Shown one piece after another: positions 1 to 7,477 of a stretch of DNA of 31,414 bases. The stretch spans positions 1 to 31,414 of the forward strand of contig JAJECF010000133.1 of NCBI GenBank assembly GCA_022822125.1, in the 5' to 3' direction. Both the position numbers and the translations under genes were made by a program. The stretch comes from Alphaproteobacteria bacterium (lineage in GTDB: Bacteria > Pseudomonadota > Alphaproteobacteria > Bin95). The notes under the pieces were generated by a model, which was given only the letters and a program-made list of their open reading frames with translations, ran no database searches and had not been told where the DNA came from. The number at the start of each line of letters is the position of its first letter. Position 1 is the stretch's first letter.

Positions 1-609
1 GGACGCGCCGCCGCCTGCTGGCCCTTTTCGGAGGCGGAAGAGGCGGACTATCTGAAGGAAGGATACGGCCCGGAATTACTGGAGGCGGCCGCCGGGAAGG
101 GCCTGAGCATTTACGAGCGCGACGGGCAGTTCATATCCCCGCCGTCCGTCCTGCGGGTCCTGCCGGACAGCCGCTCCGTCCAGTTGGACCGGAAACGCAT
201 CCCTACCATCCGTCCGACCTGGCTTGCGAATTTGCTGCTGCGCAACCGGGGCAAATCCAGCGGCTTCACCCCGCAACGGTTTCTGGAGGCGCTCTACTCC
301 GTGTACGCGGACATAACCGGCCCGTCGGCACTGCTGTCGAAACAGGGCGGCGGCGTCGTGCCCCTCGCCCGCATATACCGGCTCATGACCGCCTTGCCAG
401 GCGTCGGCCGCGATTACGACCGGATGGATTTCGGCAGGGACCTCTACATGCTGGATTCAAGAGGGCCGCGCAGAACAAGGAAGGGCGCGGAAGTGTCCTT
501 TTCATCATCCGGAGGCAAGTACCGCCCGCGCGACCTGTTCTATTTCGTCGACCCGGCCGGCGTCAGCATCGACTATTACGGGATCCGCTTCAGGGACGTC
601 GGCGAATGA
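1..609 (+). CDS. C-terminal 202 residues of an unrecognised protein, first gene of the ATPase/helicase cluster
   Basis: The frame is open from base 1 to the TGA at 607-609, so the start lies outside the window and only the last 202 residues are visible. I do not recognise the family. The visible part is mixed charged and hydrophobic, with no membrane segment or signal. From about residue 75 of the fragment the order is a basic segment (KIRP-like, here RIPTIRP), a helical stretch containing RFLEALYSVYAD, a segment PLARIYRLMTALPG, and a C-terminal stretch rich in Phe and Tyr ending in YYGIRF; this could be a winged-helix-type C-terminal domain, which is inference. Its TGA overlaps the ATG of the next gene (ATGA), so the two are probably translationally coupled. 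In gene order it would fit the large partner of an ATPase/helicase module. A TerB-type domain, as in Shango, cannot be tested because the N-terminal part is missing. Confidence 0.75.
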   Translation, partial: GRAAACWPFSEAEEADYLKEGYGPELLEAAAGKGLSIYERDGQFISPPSVLRVLPDSRSVQLDRKRIPTIRPTWLANLLLRNRGKSSGFTPQRFLEALYSVYADITGPSALLSKQGGGVVPLARIYRLMTALPGVGRDYDRMDFGRDLYMLDSRGPRRTRKGAEVSFSSSGGKYRPRDLFYFVDPAGVSIDYYGIRFRDVGE

Positions 610-1571
610 ACAACAGGATTCCGCTTGAAGACTGGCTTGCTGTCATCGACCGGGAATATCTGTCCACCTTCATCGGCAACGGTGGCGCGGCCGTCAAGTT
701 CGCTGTTGCGGACGATGACCGCAGGGCGGTGCTGCGCGAAGCGTTGAAGTCGCATGGCGAATCGCACGGATACCTGTTCGTGGGCCTGGATGCGGCGACA
801 TGTCGGGCCTATATGCCGCAAGACCTGTTTTTCGGCGTTGCACGCCAGGTCGATTGGCGGTTTCTGGCCCGCCGCGTGATCCTGGGCTTCTTGGCCGAAG
901 AAGGCTTCGCCATCGAGGGCATCGAAGCGAAGGACCCGGACGCGGTCGAGACGGCTATCGCCGGAAACGCCTCCGGGCGGGATTATGCGCGCGGTGTGCT
1001 GAGGCCGTACCTTGAAAACCGGATTTTCAGGAATGCCGACCTCGCCAAGGCTTTTCGCATCGCCATGCTGCATCTCTGCCGTTTCGAGCTCCAGCAAGCA
1101 GCCGGGACCGACGGGTACGCCGGCCAGGCGCTGCTGGATTGGCTGACCGGAGAGGACAGCAGGATCGGACAATTGCGCGACTTCCAGATCCGGACCCGGA
1201 TCGACCGCACGACGGCGCGGTATTTTCTGGAGTCCGCCTGTCACTGGATGAGGCAGGCCGGTCATGCCGGCACGATCGTCTATCTGGACAATGACCGCGT
1301 GACCGTGGGACGGAATCCACGGGACGGACTGAGATACTATACCAGGGCGATGACGCTGGACCATTACGAGGTTCTGCGGGAGTTCATAGACGGCACGGAC
1401 CGGTTGGCCGGCGTGTTGCTGGCAGTAGCAACCGGTTACGAGTTCCTGAACGACGATCCCGTCAAAGGCCGGGGCTGGGGCATCTACTCCGCCCTGCGCA
1501 CGAGGATCATGGACGATGTCCGTGACAGGAATGTGGTCAATCCCGTTTCGTCGCTGGTCAGAATATCCTGA
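606..1571 (+). CDS. BrxC/BrxD-like (DUF2791-type) ATPase-fold protein with degenerate nucleotide site
   Basis: 321 residues. The layout follows the BREX ATPase family (BrxC/BrxD, formerly DUF2791) from end to end: an N-terminal YLSTFIGNGGAAVKF segment (residues 18-32), which in the family runs into the Walker A loop; a middle segment LLDWLTGED followed by RTRIDRTTARYFLES (176-210); a beta strand TIVYLDND (223-230) where Walker B should be; and a VATGYEFLNDDP segment resembling the family's TGTP-EFF-DD motif, then SALRTRI. The catalytic residues are gone: residues 35-42 read ADDDRRAV instead of GxxGxGKS/T, and Walker B is LDND instead of LDE. I therefore read it as a non-hydrolysing paralogue, probably a partner of the intact ATPase 20 bases downstream. 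The ATG overlaps the stop of the preceding gene. Arg codons AGG and AGA look commoner than in the flanking host genes (by eye). The family assignment is from memory of the motifs, not a search. Confidence 0.72.
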   Translation: MNNRIPLEDWLAVIDREYLSTFIGNGGAAVKFAVADDDRRAVLREALKSHGESHGYLFVGLDAATCRAYMPQDLFFGVARQVDWRFLARRVILGFLAEEGFAIEGIEAKDPDAVETAIAGNASGRDYARGVLRPYLENRIFRNADLAKAFRIAMLHLCRFELQQAAGTDGYAGQALLDWLTGEDSRIGQLRDFQIRTRIDRTTARYFLESACHWMRQAGHAGTIVYLDNDRVTVGRNPRDGLRYYTRAMTLDHYEVLREFIDGTDRLAGVLLAVATGYEFLNDDPVKGRGWGIYSALRTRIMDDVRDRNVVNPVSSLVRIS

Positions 1572-1591
1572 ACGAGGAGCCAGCCTCAGCC

Positions 1592-2869
1592 ATGACCGTG
1601 CCATCGGACAAGGCGGCAAACGTCGCTGCCAGACGCGCGATAGAGGCGCTCCGGAGCGGCGTGCCCAACCGGGATGCGGTGCGGGAGCTCGGGAGCAGCC
1701 AGCCGGACGCCGAACAGCAGTTTTCCCGAATGCTGGAGGGAGCCGCCGACTTCGCGCGGCCCTTGCCCGTTGCCCGCGGAATGCTGATTTCAGGAGACTT
1801 CGGCGCCGGAAAGTCCCATCTCCTGGCTCACCTGGAGCAGATGGCGCTTTCGAGGAACTTCGTTACGAGCCGGGTGGTGATAAGCAAGGAAACGCCGCTC
1901 TACGATTTGGGGAAGGTGTACTCTTCCGCTGTCGACAGCGCCAGAATTCCGGATCGGAACGGACGCTTCATCGAAGAACTGTCGCTCGCCCTGAAGCCCG
2001 GGACCGAAAACTACGACCTGTTTTCGGGAGCCATCGCCAGCGCCGCGCTGGACGGCCAGTTGAGCATGATGTTCCCTGCAACCCGCATCGTTCACGAGCG
2101 GTCGCACGACCAAGAGATCCTGAACGAAATCGAGTCGTTCTGGGCCGGAGACAGAATCGCGGTTGCAACCGTAAGGAGAGGCTTGCGATCGATCGGCGAG
2201 GCGCCGAACTACCGCTTTTCGGCGCCGCGAGCCGCGGAACTCCCGCTGCAGCGGCTGCGATTCGCCGCCGAACTCATCCGGGGGACAGGATACAAGGGAT
2301 GGGTCGTGTTCATGGATGAGATCGAACTGATCGGCAATTACTCGATATTGCAGCGGGCCAGGTCCTATGCCGAACTTGCGCGCTGGACGGGATGCGCCAA
2401 GGGGGAAGCCTATCCCGGGCTGATTGCGGTCGGTGCGGTCACGGACGATTATTCCTCGACGGTCATCGGAGCGGACGGCAAGCAGGACAGGGACAGGATC
2501 GGTCCCCGGCTACAGCAAAGCGCGCGATACGAGGGCCTGGTCGAAGCGGCCGAGGCCGGCATGGCCGCACTGGAGCGGGATGTATTCGAACTGAAGCCGG
2601 TGGGCGACGCTGACGTGGCTGCGGTACTGGAGAAATTGCGCGGCGTTTACGAAAGGGCCTACGACTGCCGGCCGCCCCCGGCCACAAGGACTTTGGAGAG
2701 CGCGGGACACCGGAACCAGATGCGATACAAGGTCCGGGCGGCGATCAACGAATGGGATTTGCTGAGGCTGCGTCCCGGCTATCGACCGGACATCGAGTCC
2801 GAGGAGTTCCGACGCAGCTACGAAGAGGATTCGCAACTGGAAAAGCCGGCTGCGGACGATGCGGAATAG
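1592..2869 (+). CDS. BrxC/BrxD-like (DUF2791-type) P-loop ATPase, intact
   Basis: 425 residues. The N-terminal RRAIEALRSGVPNRDAVREL (residues 14-33) is the typical entry of the BREX ATP-binding family. Walker A is GDFGAGKS (68-75), followed by HLLAHLE. A VVISKETPLYDLGKVY stretch (about 95-110) matches the family's post-Walker strand. Walker B is VVFMDEIEL with D242 and E243. The C-terminal part is basic and helical with an acidic tail. It probably hydrolyses ATP to power or gate a nucleic-acid-acting complex; proteins of this family are core or accessory parts of BREX and of TerB/helicase-type defence operons. It has a GAGGAG ribosome binding site 12 bases before the ATG and starts 20 bases after the degenerate paralogue. 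The pair plus the SNF2 protein looks like one operon. The exact system is not known to me. Confidence 0.82.
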   Translation: MTVPSDKAANVAARRAIEALRSGVPNRDAVRELGSSQPDAEQQFSRMLEGAADFARPLPVARGMLISGDFGAGKSHLLAHLEQMALSRNFVTSRVVISKETPLYDLGKVYSSAVDSARIPDRNGRFIEELSLALKPGTENYDLFSGAIASAALDGQLSMMFPATRIVHERSHDQEILNEIESFWAGDRIAVATVRRGLRSIGEAPNYRFSAPRAAELPLQRLRFAAELIRGTGYKGWVVFMDEIELIGNYSILQRARSYAELARWTGCAKGEAYPGLIAVGAVTDDYSSTVIGADGKQDRDRIGPRLQQSARYEGLVEAAEAGMAALERDVFELKPVGDADVAAVLEKLRGVYERAYDCRPPPATRTLESAGHRNQMRYKVRAAINEWDLLRLRPGYRPDIESEEFRRSYEEDSQLEKPAADDAE

Positions 2870-2899
2870 CGGCCGACTCTAAGCGCTCGGGCATTCGAT

Positions 2900-4864
2900 A
2901 TGGTCGGCGAATGCGACGCGGCCTGCGACCGGGCGGAGGTCGTGGCATGGCTCCGAATCGTTGAGGGAAATAGCGCAAACGGGGATCGTGTGGCGCTGCT
3001 GGAGACCTCGCCGGCAGGAGAACTTCTTGGTTTTGGATTTGCGTGCGTCCGCCGGATGGCGGTCGCAAGAACTGCCGAGGCGTTGCTGGGGGCTGCCGCG
3101 CATACGCCAGCCCTGATCGTGGCATCGGCGAACGAGCTGGCCCCTCACGCATTGCGGGATGCGCCGCAAATGTCCGCGCCGTTGTGCCTCGTCGGCCCCG
3201 AGGATGGAGAGTCCAACTGCCACTTACGCTGGGCCGGGGATTTGCCAGAACCCGACTCTCCTGCCGCCCGGGCTCTTTCCGCGATGAAGGCCAGGCGCAA
3301 CCCACTTGAGCCTATGGAGCGGGCGGCGGCGGGATTGGATGTGGCCTTCGCCGATGCGCAAGTGCGGCAGGCAGCCGGCATTGCCGGCCTCGACATGTTG
3401 TTTGCCTTGCCCGTGAAGGCTTGCGGCTCGGCAGACGGCGTCGGAACGGTTCCGGGGGAGCGATTGCGGGCTGTGCTCGCCGCACCGCCAGAGCCGCCCG
3501 TCGTCGGGTCGGATCTGCAATTGGAGTGGGCGGGCGAATTGATGCCCTTCCAGCAGGACGGCGTGCAGGCGCTGCTGGAGATGGACCGGCTCCTGCTGGC
3601 GGACGACATGGGGCTTGGCAAGACCGTTCAGGCCGTCGCCGCGCTGCGGATCCTGGCGGCGCGGGGCGAACCCGGTCCCAGCCTGGTGGTTGCGCCGGCC
3701 AGCCTGCTCGACCAATGGCGGCGGGAACTCGCCAAATGGGCGCCGGAGCTTTCCGCAATCGTGGTGCGCGGCGCGGCGGACGACCGGACATGGCAATGGC
3801 GGGCGGACAAGGATGTCGTTCTGTCGAGCTATGAGACACTGCGCGCCGATGCCGGCCGTCTGGCGGCATTACGGCCTCCGGGAGAGAGGTGGAATTCGGT
3901 CGTGGCCGACGAGGCGCAGCGGATCAAGAACCGAAACGATACCAGCCAGGCCGTAAAGCGTCTGCCGAGAATGCGGTCCTGGGCGCTTACCGGAACACCC
4001 GTCGAGAACCGCGAGGACGAACTGGCGTCCATCATGGAGTTCGTGGATCACGATAGCGGCAAGCGATCCGTCCAATACCGTCCCGGTCCCGCATTGCTCA
4101 GGCGTCACAGGGAATTGCAACTCCGCCGTCGCAAGGGCGACGTGCTGACCGATCTGCCGCCGAAACTCGAGTCCCGCCTGACGCTGGCGCTGCGCCCCGA
4201 ACAGCGGAGAAGCTACGACCGGGCGGAACAGGAGGGCGTCGTTTATCTCAGGTCGCTGGGCGCCAGCGTTACCGTCCGCCATATCCTGGAGTTGATCACT
4301 CGCCTGAAGCAGATATGCAATTTCGACCCGCGGACCCGCGTGTCCGCCAAAATGGACGACATTGAGGAGAAACTGCGGGAAATCTCGTCTCGTGGGCATA
4401 AGGCGCTGATTTTTTCGCAATACGCCAATGACACATCGGGCGTGAAGGCGGCAGCGCGCCGGTTGCAGGAATTCAGCCCGCTCGTGTTGACAGGCGAAGT
4501 GCCGGTCGAGGCGCGGCCCCGTCTTGTGGAGCGGTTCAGGGCCTCGGACCGGCACAGGGTCATGATCGTATCGCTCCGCGCAGGAGGCGTCGGCCTCAAT
4601 CTTCAGGAAGCCTCCTATGTGTTCCATCTGGACCGCTGGTGGAACCCGGCGGTGGAGCGACAGGCGGAAGACCGCGCGCACCGTATCGGCCAGACGGTCA
4701 AGCTCAATGTCGTCAAATATATTTGCGTCGGTACTATTGAGGAACGCATAGACGGGATTCTCCTCGACAAGCAGGAATTGTTCGACCGCATCGTGGACGA
4801 TGTCTCGCTGGACCTGTCGACACGGCTGACCCGCCGCGAGCTTCTCGCCCTGTTCGGATTGTAG
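2900..4864 (+). CDS. SNF2-family DEAD/DEAH-like helicase/translocase
   Basis: 654 residues. The first 200 or so are an N-terminal region with no motif I recognise. The SF2 core follows: an SNF2-type Q-like MPFQQDGVQALLEM, motif I DDMGLGKT (residues 235-242, K241), motif II DEAQ (337-340), and motif III LTGTPVENR. The C-terminal RecA lobe has IFSQYANDT, the SLRAGGVGLNLQEAS segment, and motif VI RAHRIGQ (592-598). All catalytic motifs are intact. SNF2 proteins move along double-stranded DNA rather than unwinding it fully. The ATG lies 30 bases after the preceding stop, and no strong ribosome binding site is visible. No HARP, bromo or nuclease domain is attached. Given the neighbours, I infer that it is the DNA-engaging motor of a defence-like complex. 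Alternatives are the SNF2 proteins of DISARM or of phosphorothioation-linked systems, but their other genes are not seen here. Confidence 0.88.
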   Translation: MVGECDAACDRAEVVAWLRIVEGNSANGDRVALLETSPAGELLGFGFACVRRMAVARTAEALLGAAAHTPALIVASANELAPHALRDAPQMSAPLCLVGPEDGESNCHLRWAGDLPEPDSPAARALSAMKARRNPLEPMERAAAGLDVAFADAQVRQAAGIAGLDMLFALPVKACGSADGVGTVPGERLRAVLAAPPEPPVVGSDLQLEWAGELMPFQQDGVQALLEMDRLLLADDMGLGKTVQAVAALRILAARGEPGPSLVVAPASLLDQWRRELAKWAPELSAIVVRGAADDRTWQWRADKDVVLSSYETLRADAGRLAALRPPGERWNSVVADEAQRIKNRNDTSQAVKRLPRMRSWALTGTPVENREDELASIMEFVDHDSGKRSVQYRPGPALLRRHRELQLRRRKGDVLTDLPPKLESRLTLALRPEQRRSYDRAEQEGVVYLRSLGASVTVRHILELITRLKQICNFDPRTRVSAKMDDIEEKLREISSRGHKALIFSQYANDTSGVKAAARRLQEFSPLVLTGEVPVEARPRLVERFRASDRHRVMIVSLRAGGVGLNLQEASYVFHLDRWWNPAVERQAEDRAHRIGQTVKLNVVKYICVGTIEERIDGILLDKQELFDRIVDDVSLDLSTRLTRRELLALFGL

Positions 4865-4891
4865 GGCGGAACCGGGTCCTGATCGAGGCAG

Positions 4892-5033
4892 TTGCTTGCA
4901 CTCAACGGGTCCGAGCGCGACGGGCTGCTTGATTTGTACTGGCGCGACGTCGCTGACATCGCCAAGCCGAACCTTGCAAGGTTCGTGATGGAACGCTACC
5001 GGGGGCAAATCGCGGATTTCGGGACTCTGTCCG
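4892..5033 (+). pseudogene. Possible truncated gene remnant between the helicase and the recombinase 3' end
   Basis: After an in-frame TGA at 4880, the frame from TTG 4892 keeps mostly G or C in third codon positions for about 46 codons. It encodes a helical-looking peptide (LLDLYWRDVADIAKP, then LARFVMERYRGQIADFGT). The codon pattern then turns random at about 5025, just where the antisense recombinase ends (5034). This is what a gene cut by an insertion would leave. I do not recognise the protein. It could instead be chance, or the start of a small gene whose true end lies elsewhere. The frame formally continues to 5254 antisense to the recombinase, which I regard as spurious. Confidence 0.35.
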
Positions 5034-6179
5034 CTACAGATCCATCATGGTCGCGAGGGTCTGCCCCACCCGTTCGGCCGCCGCCTCGATCTCGCGATCC
5101 CCGACATGGGCGTAGCGCATGGTCATGGCGACATTGCTGTGCCCGAGCAGGCGGGCGACGACCGGCAGCGGCACGCCGTTCATCGTCGCCTGGCTGGCTA
5201 CCGTGTGACGGAGGTCGTGCAGGCGCACGTCCTCGATGCCGGCCTCGCGCCTGACACGATACCAGAGCGGGAGTTCGTAGGATTGATGCCAGGCCGGGTC
5301 CCTGACGGAGGGGAACACCCAGGGGCTGTTGTTGTCTGCCATGCGGCGCTCGACGATCTCCCGGGCCGGGGCATTCAGCAGGACGGTTCTCGGGCCGGTC
5401 TTGCTGTCGGCGAGTTCGAGCCGGTCGTCCCTGACCTCCTCCCGGCGCAGATACACGATCTCGCCCTTGCGGCAGCCGGTGAGCAGCAGCAGGCGGATGA
5501 TGTCGGCCTGCTGCGCCTCGGACGCGGAGCCTTCGGCATACCGGTCGAGGACTCGGTGGAGGCAGGCGATCTCCTTGCGGGACAGGAAGCGCGTCATCTT
5601 GCGGCCGGGATTGCGCCTTATGCCGCGCACCGGGTTGGCCGCGATATGGCCGCAGGCGACGGCATGGTTGAGGATCTGGCGCAGCAGCGCGAGGGCGTGA
5701 TTGGCCGACCCCGGCGCGGTCCGGCTGCAAGCCTCGAACCAGCCGAGCGCCATGCGGCGGGTGATGCGGTCGAGACGCCGGGAGCCGAAGGCCGGAAGCA
5801 GTTGCCGGTCCAGCATGCTGCGGAACCCCTTCTGCGTGGAGGGCTTGCAGCGCTTGAACCGCTCCGCCTTCCATTGACCGGCGACGAAGTCACGAAAGAG
5901 CGGCGCTTTCCCGCGACAGGCTGCATCTGCGCCGCCGGCCCCGGTCGCCGCCTCCAGGCAGGCGCGGCGCACCTCTGCGACCCCGGAGAGCGCCGCCGGG
6001 CCGAAGGACATTTTCTTCACGCCGCCATCGGTCTTGCGGTGGTAGATGAAGGTCCGGCTGCCGGAGGGGCGCACACGCACCCCGAGACCGGCGACCTGCG
6101 TGTCCCGGACCGTATATTCCCGCGCCCCGGGCCTGAGCCGCGCAATGCCGGCGTCGGTCAGCTTCCTGCGTTCCGGCAT
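5034..6179 (-). CDS. Tyrosine recombinase/integrase, second of a tandem pair
   Basis: 381 residues, read right to left. The N-terminal residues 1-60 resemble the arm-DNA-binding domain of P4-type integrases (VRDTQVAGLGVRVRPSG), but the domain is short. A SAM-like core-binding domain follows at about 95-185, then the catalytic domain with R237 (TGCRKGE), K260 (DSKTG), H321 and R324 (HDLRH), H347 (LLGH) and nucleophile Y356 (MRYAH). All six key positions are present, so the enzyme is probably active. It starts only 3 bases after the stop of the other recombinase, in the same operon. The two share the same domain plan and similar catalytic segments (LLLLTGCRKGEIV in both) but differ strongly elsewhere, so they are related and old rather than a recent duplication. 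It is the likely mobility gene of the island to its left, acting at an attachment site not identified here. Confidence 0.9.
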   Translation of the reverse strand: MPERRKLTDAGIARLRPGAREYTVRDTQVAGLGVRVRPSGSRTFIYHRKTDGGVKKMSFGPAALSGVAEVRRACLEAATGAGGADAACRGKAPLFRDFVAGQWKAERFKRCKPSTQKGFRSMLDRQLLPAFGSRRLDRITRRMALGWFEACSRTAPGSANHALALLRQILNHAVACGHIAANPVRGIRRNPGRKMTRFLSRKEIACLHRVLDRYAEGSASEAQQADIIRLLLLTGCRKGEIVYLRREEVRDDRLELADSKTGPRTVLLNAPAREIVERRMADNNSPWVFPSVRDPAWHQSYELPLWYRVRREAGIEDVRLHDLRHTVASQATMNGVPLPVVARLLGHSNVAMTMRYAHVGDREIEAAAERVGQTLATMMDL

Positions 6180-6182
6180 CGC

Positions 6183-7301
6183 TCAGCTCCCGAGAATGCC
6201 GACAAGAGCGTCGGCGGCCTCCCGGACGGAACGGTCCAGGAGATGAGTGTATTTCAGCGTCGTCTGCGCATCGTTGTGACCGAGCAGCCGCGCCGTGGTG
6301 GTGACGGTCTCGCCCGCCATGATTGCGATGCTGGCATAGGTATGACGGCAGTCGTGAAGCCGGACATCGGCGATCCCCGCCTCCTCCCGGACCCGGCGCC
6401 AGAACGTCTCGAATATCGTCAGGGAAAGCGGCCCCGGCTTGCACGGCGAGGGGAAGACCCACCTGCCCTTGCGCGGCAGACCGTCCAGCACGGCGCGCGC
6501 AGGCGAGGACAGCCACACCGTCCGGGGACCGGTCTTGCTGTCGCGCAGGAACAGGCACCCCTCCCGGTAGTCCGGCCATTGCAGCGTCACGATCTCGCCC
6601 TTGCGGCAGCCGGTCAGCAGCAGCAGGCGGATGAACGCCGCCTCGCGCGGATGGCCCGCGTCCTGGCTGTCGAGAACCCGTGCGAGCCGGTGAAGCTCCA
6701 CTTCCGACAGGAACCGCTCGCGTCCCTTGCGCCGGTAGCGCCGGATGCCGGCGCAGGGATTGCTGCCCTCAGGGCGGTAGCCGTAAATCTCGGCCTGGCG
6801 CATGATGACCGAGAGGATCGGCGCGGACCGGTCCGCCGCCACCGGCGTCGCGTGAAGCGAGGCGAGCCAGCGCTGCACATCCTGCTTCCCGATGGCGGCG
6901 ATGTTCATGCCGGCGAAACGGGGAAGGATGGTGTTGCGCAGATAGTTCCGGTTGACTTTCATGGTTCCGGGCTTCCAGTGCCGCCCGTAGCGGGAGAAGA
7001 CCTCCTCGGCCACGACCTCGAAAAGCCTCTCTTCGGGCAGGACGGGCGCCCCGTCGCGCCGGATGGCGGCAAGCAGTTCTGTTGCGCGCCGACGGGCGTC
7101 GTCGAGGCCGAGGCTGCCGGCATCGCCCACGGTCTTCCAGACGCGCCATCCCTCATGCTGGCTGTGAATGAAGAAGGTCTTCCTGCCCGAGGGCAGGACG
7201 CGGACGCCGAAGCCCTTCAGCTCCCTGTCGCGGACATCGTAGGGCGTCTTGCGGGCCTCAAGGGCCTCGATCCGGCTCTCGTTGAGGCGGGTGGTTGACA
7301 T
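6183..7301 (-). CDS. Tyrosine recombinase/integrase, first of a tandem pair
   Basis: 372 residues. The start is ATG at 7301, with a strong AGGAGGA ribosome binding site just upstream (7310-7316, read on the minus strand). The N-terminal arm-binding domain (VRDRELKGFGVRVLPSGRKT, residues 23-42) is the usual P4-type integrase entry, followed by a core-binding domain at about 90-190. Catalytic residues are R233, K256, H316 and R319 (HDCRH), H342 and Y351 (LKYTH); all are intact. It is the promoter-proximal gene of the two-recombinase operon. The 120 bases upstream hold two sets of short repeats that may be its arm-type sites or autoregulatory sites. Paired tyrosine recombinases are known from bipartite and tripartite recombinase modules; whether this pair belongs to one of them needs a homology search. 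Confidence 0.92.
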   Translation of the reverse strand: MSTTRLNESRIEALEARKTPYDVRDRELKGFGVRVLPSGRKTFFIHSQHEGWRVWKTVGDAGSLGLDDARRRATELLAAIRRDGAPVLPEERLFEVVAEEVFSRYGRHWKPGTMKVNRNYLRNTILPRFAGMNIAAIGKQDVQRWLASLHATPVAADRSAPILSVIMRQAEIYGYRPEGSNPCAGIRRYRRKGRERFLSEVELHRLARVLDSQDAGHPREAAFIRLLLLTGCRKGEIVTLQWPDYREGCLFLRDSKTGPRTVWLSSPARAVLDGLPRKGRWVFPSPCKPGPLSLTIFETFWRRVREEAGIADVRLHDCRHTYASIAIMAGETVTTTARLLGHNDAQTTLKYTHLLDRSVREAADALVGILGS

Positions 7302-7322
7302 GCATGGTCCTCCTGCATCCTG

Positions 7323-7374
7323 TTGCAGGCGGGGGAAAATGCGGTTGCAGTTGCACCCCCGACCCGTTGTTGCA
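7323..7374. repeat. Four TTGCA motifs upstream of the recombinase operon
   Basis: TTGCA occurs at 7323, 7345, 7351 and 7370, in the 5' leader or promoter of the minus-strand recombinase pair. Such a density of one 5-mer in 52 bases may be a protein-binding cluster, but spacing is irregular (22, 6 and 19), so chance is possible. Confidence 0.3.
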
Positions 7375-7420
7375 CGAGGAAAAACAAGCGCTTAATCAAC
7401 TAGTTAGCACCGTCAGGTGC

Positions 7421-7477
7421 GTCATGCGGTGTCATGTTTTGTCATGAGGCCACCGCGATACGTCATGAAATGTCATG
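7421..7477. repeat. Helically phased GTCATG iterons
   Basis: GTCATG is present at 7421, 7431, 7441, 7462 and 7472, with intervals of 10, 10, 21 and 10, and a one-mismatch copy GTCAGG at 7412. The intervals equal one or two turns of B-DNA, so all copies face the same side of the helix. They lie 120-176 bases upstream of the first recombinase start. They may be arm-type recombinase sites, excisionase sites or an operator. A CRISPR array is excluded by the short unit and spacer length. Confidence 0.7.

Noticed and set aside
5106..7298. A 730-codon frame on the plus strand opposite both recombinases
   Set aside because: It is antisense to two genes with complete catalytic sets; such long shadows are expected in GC-rich coding DNA, and its translation shows no domain.
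7421..7477. GTCATG repeats as a CRISPR array
   Set aside because: The unit is 6 bases and the period 10, far too short; no cas genes are present.
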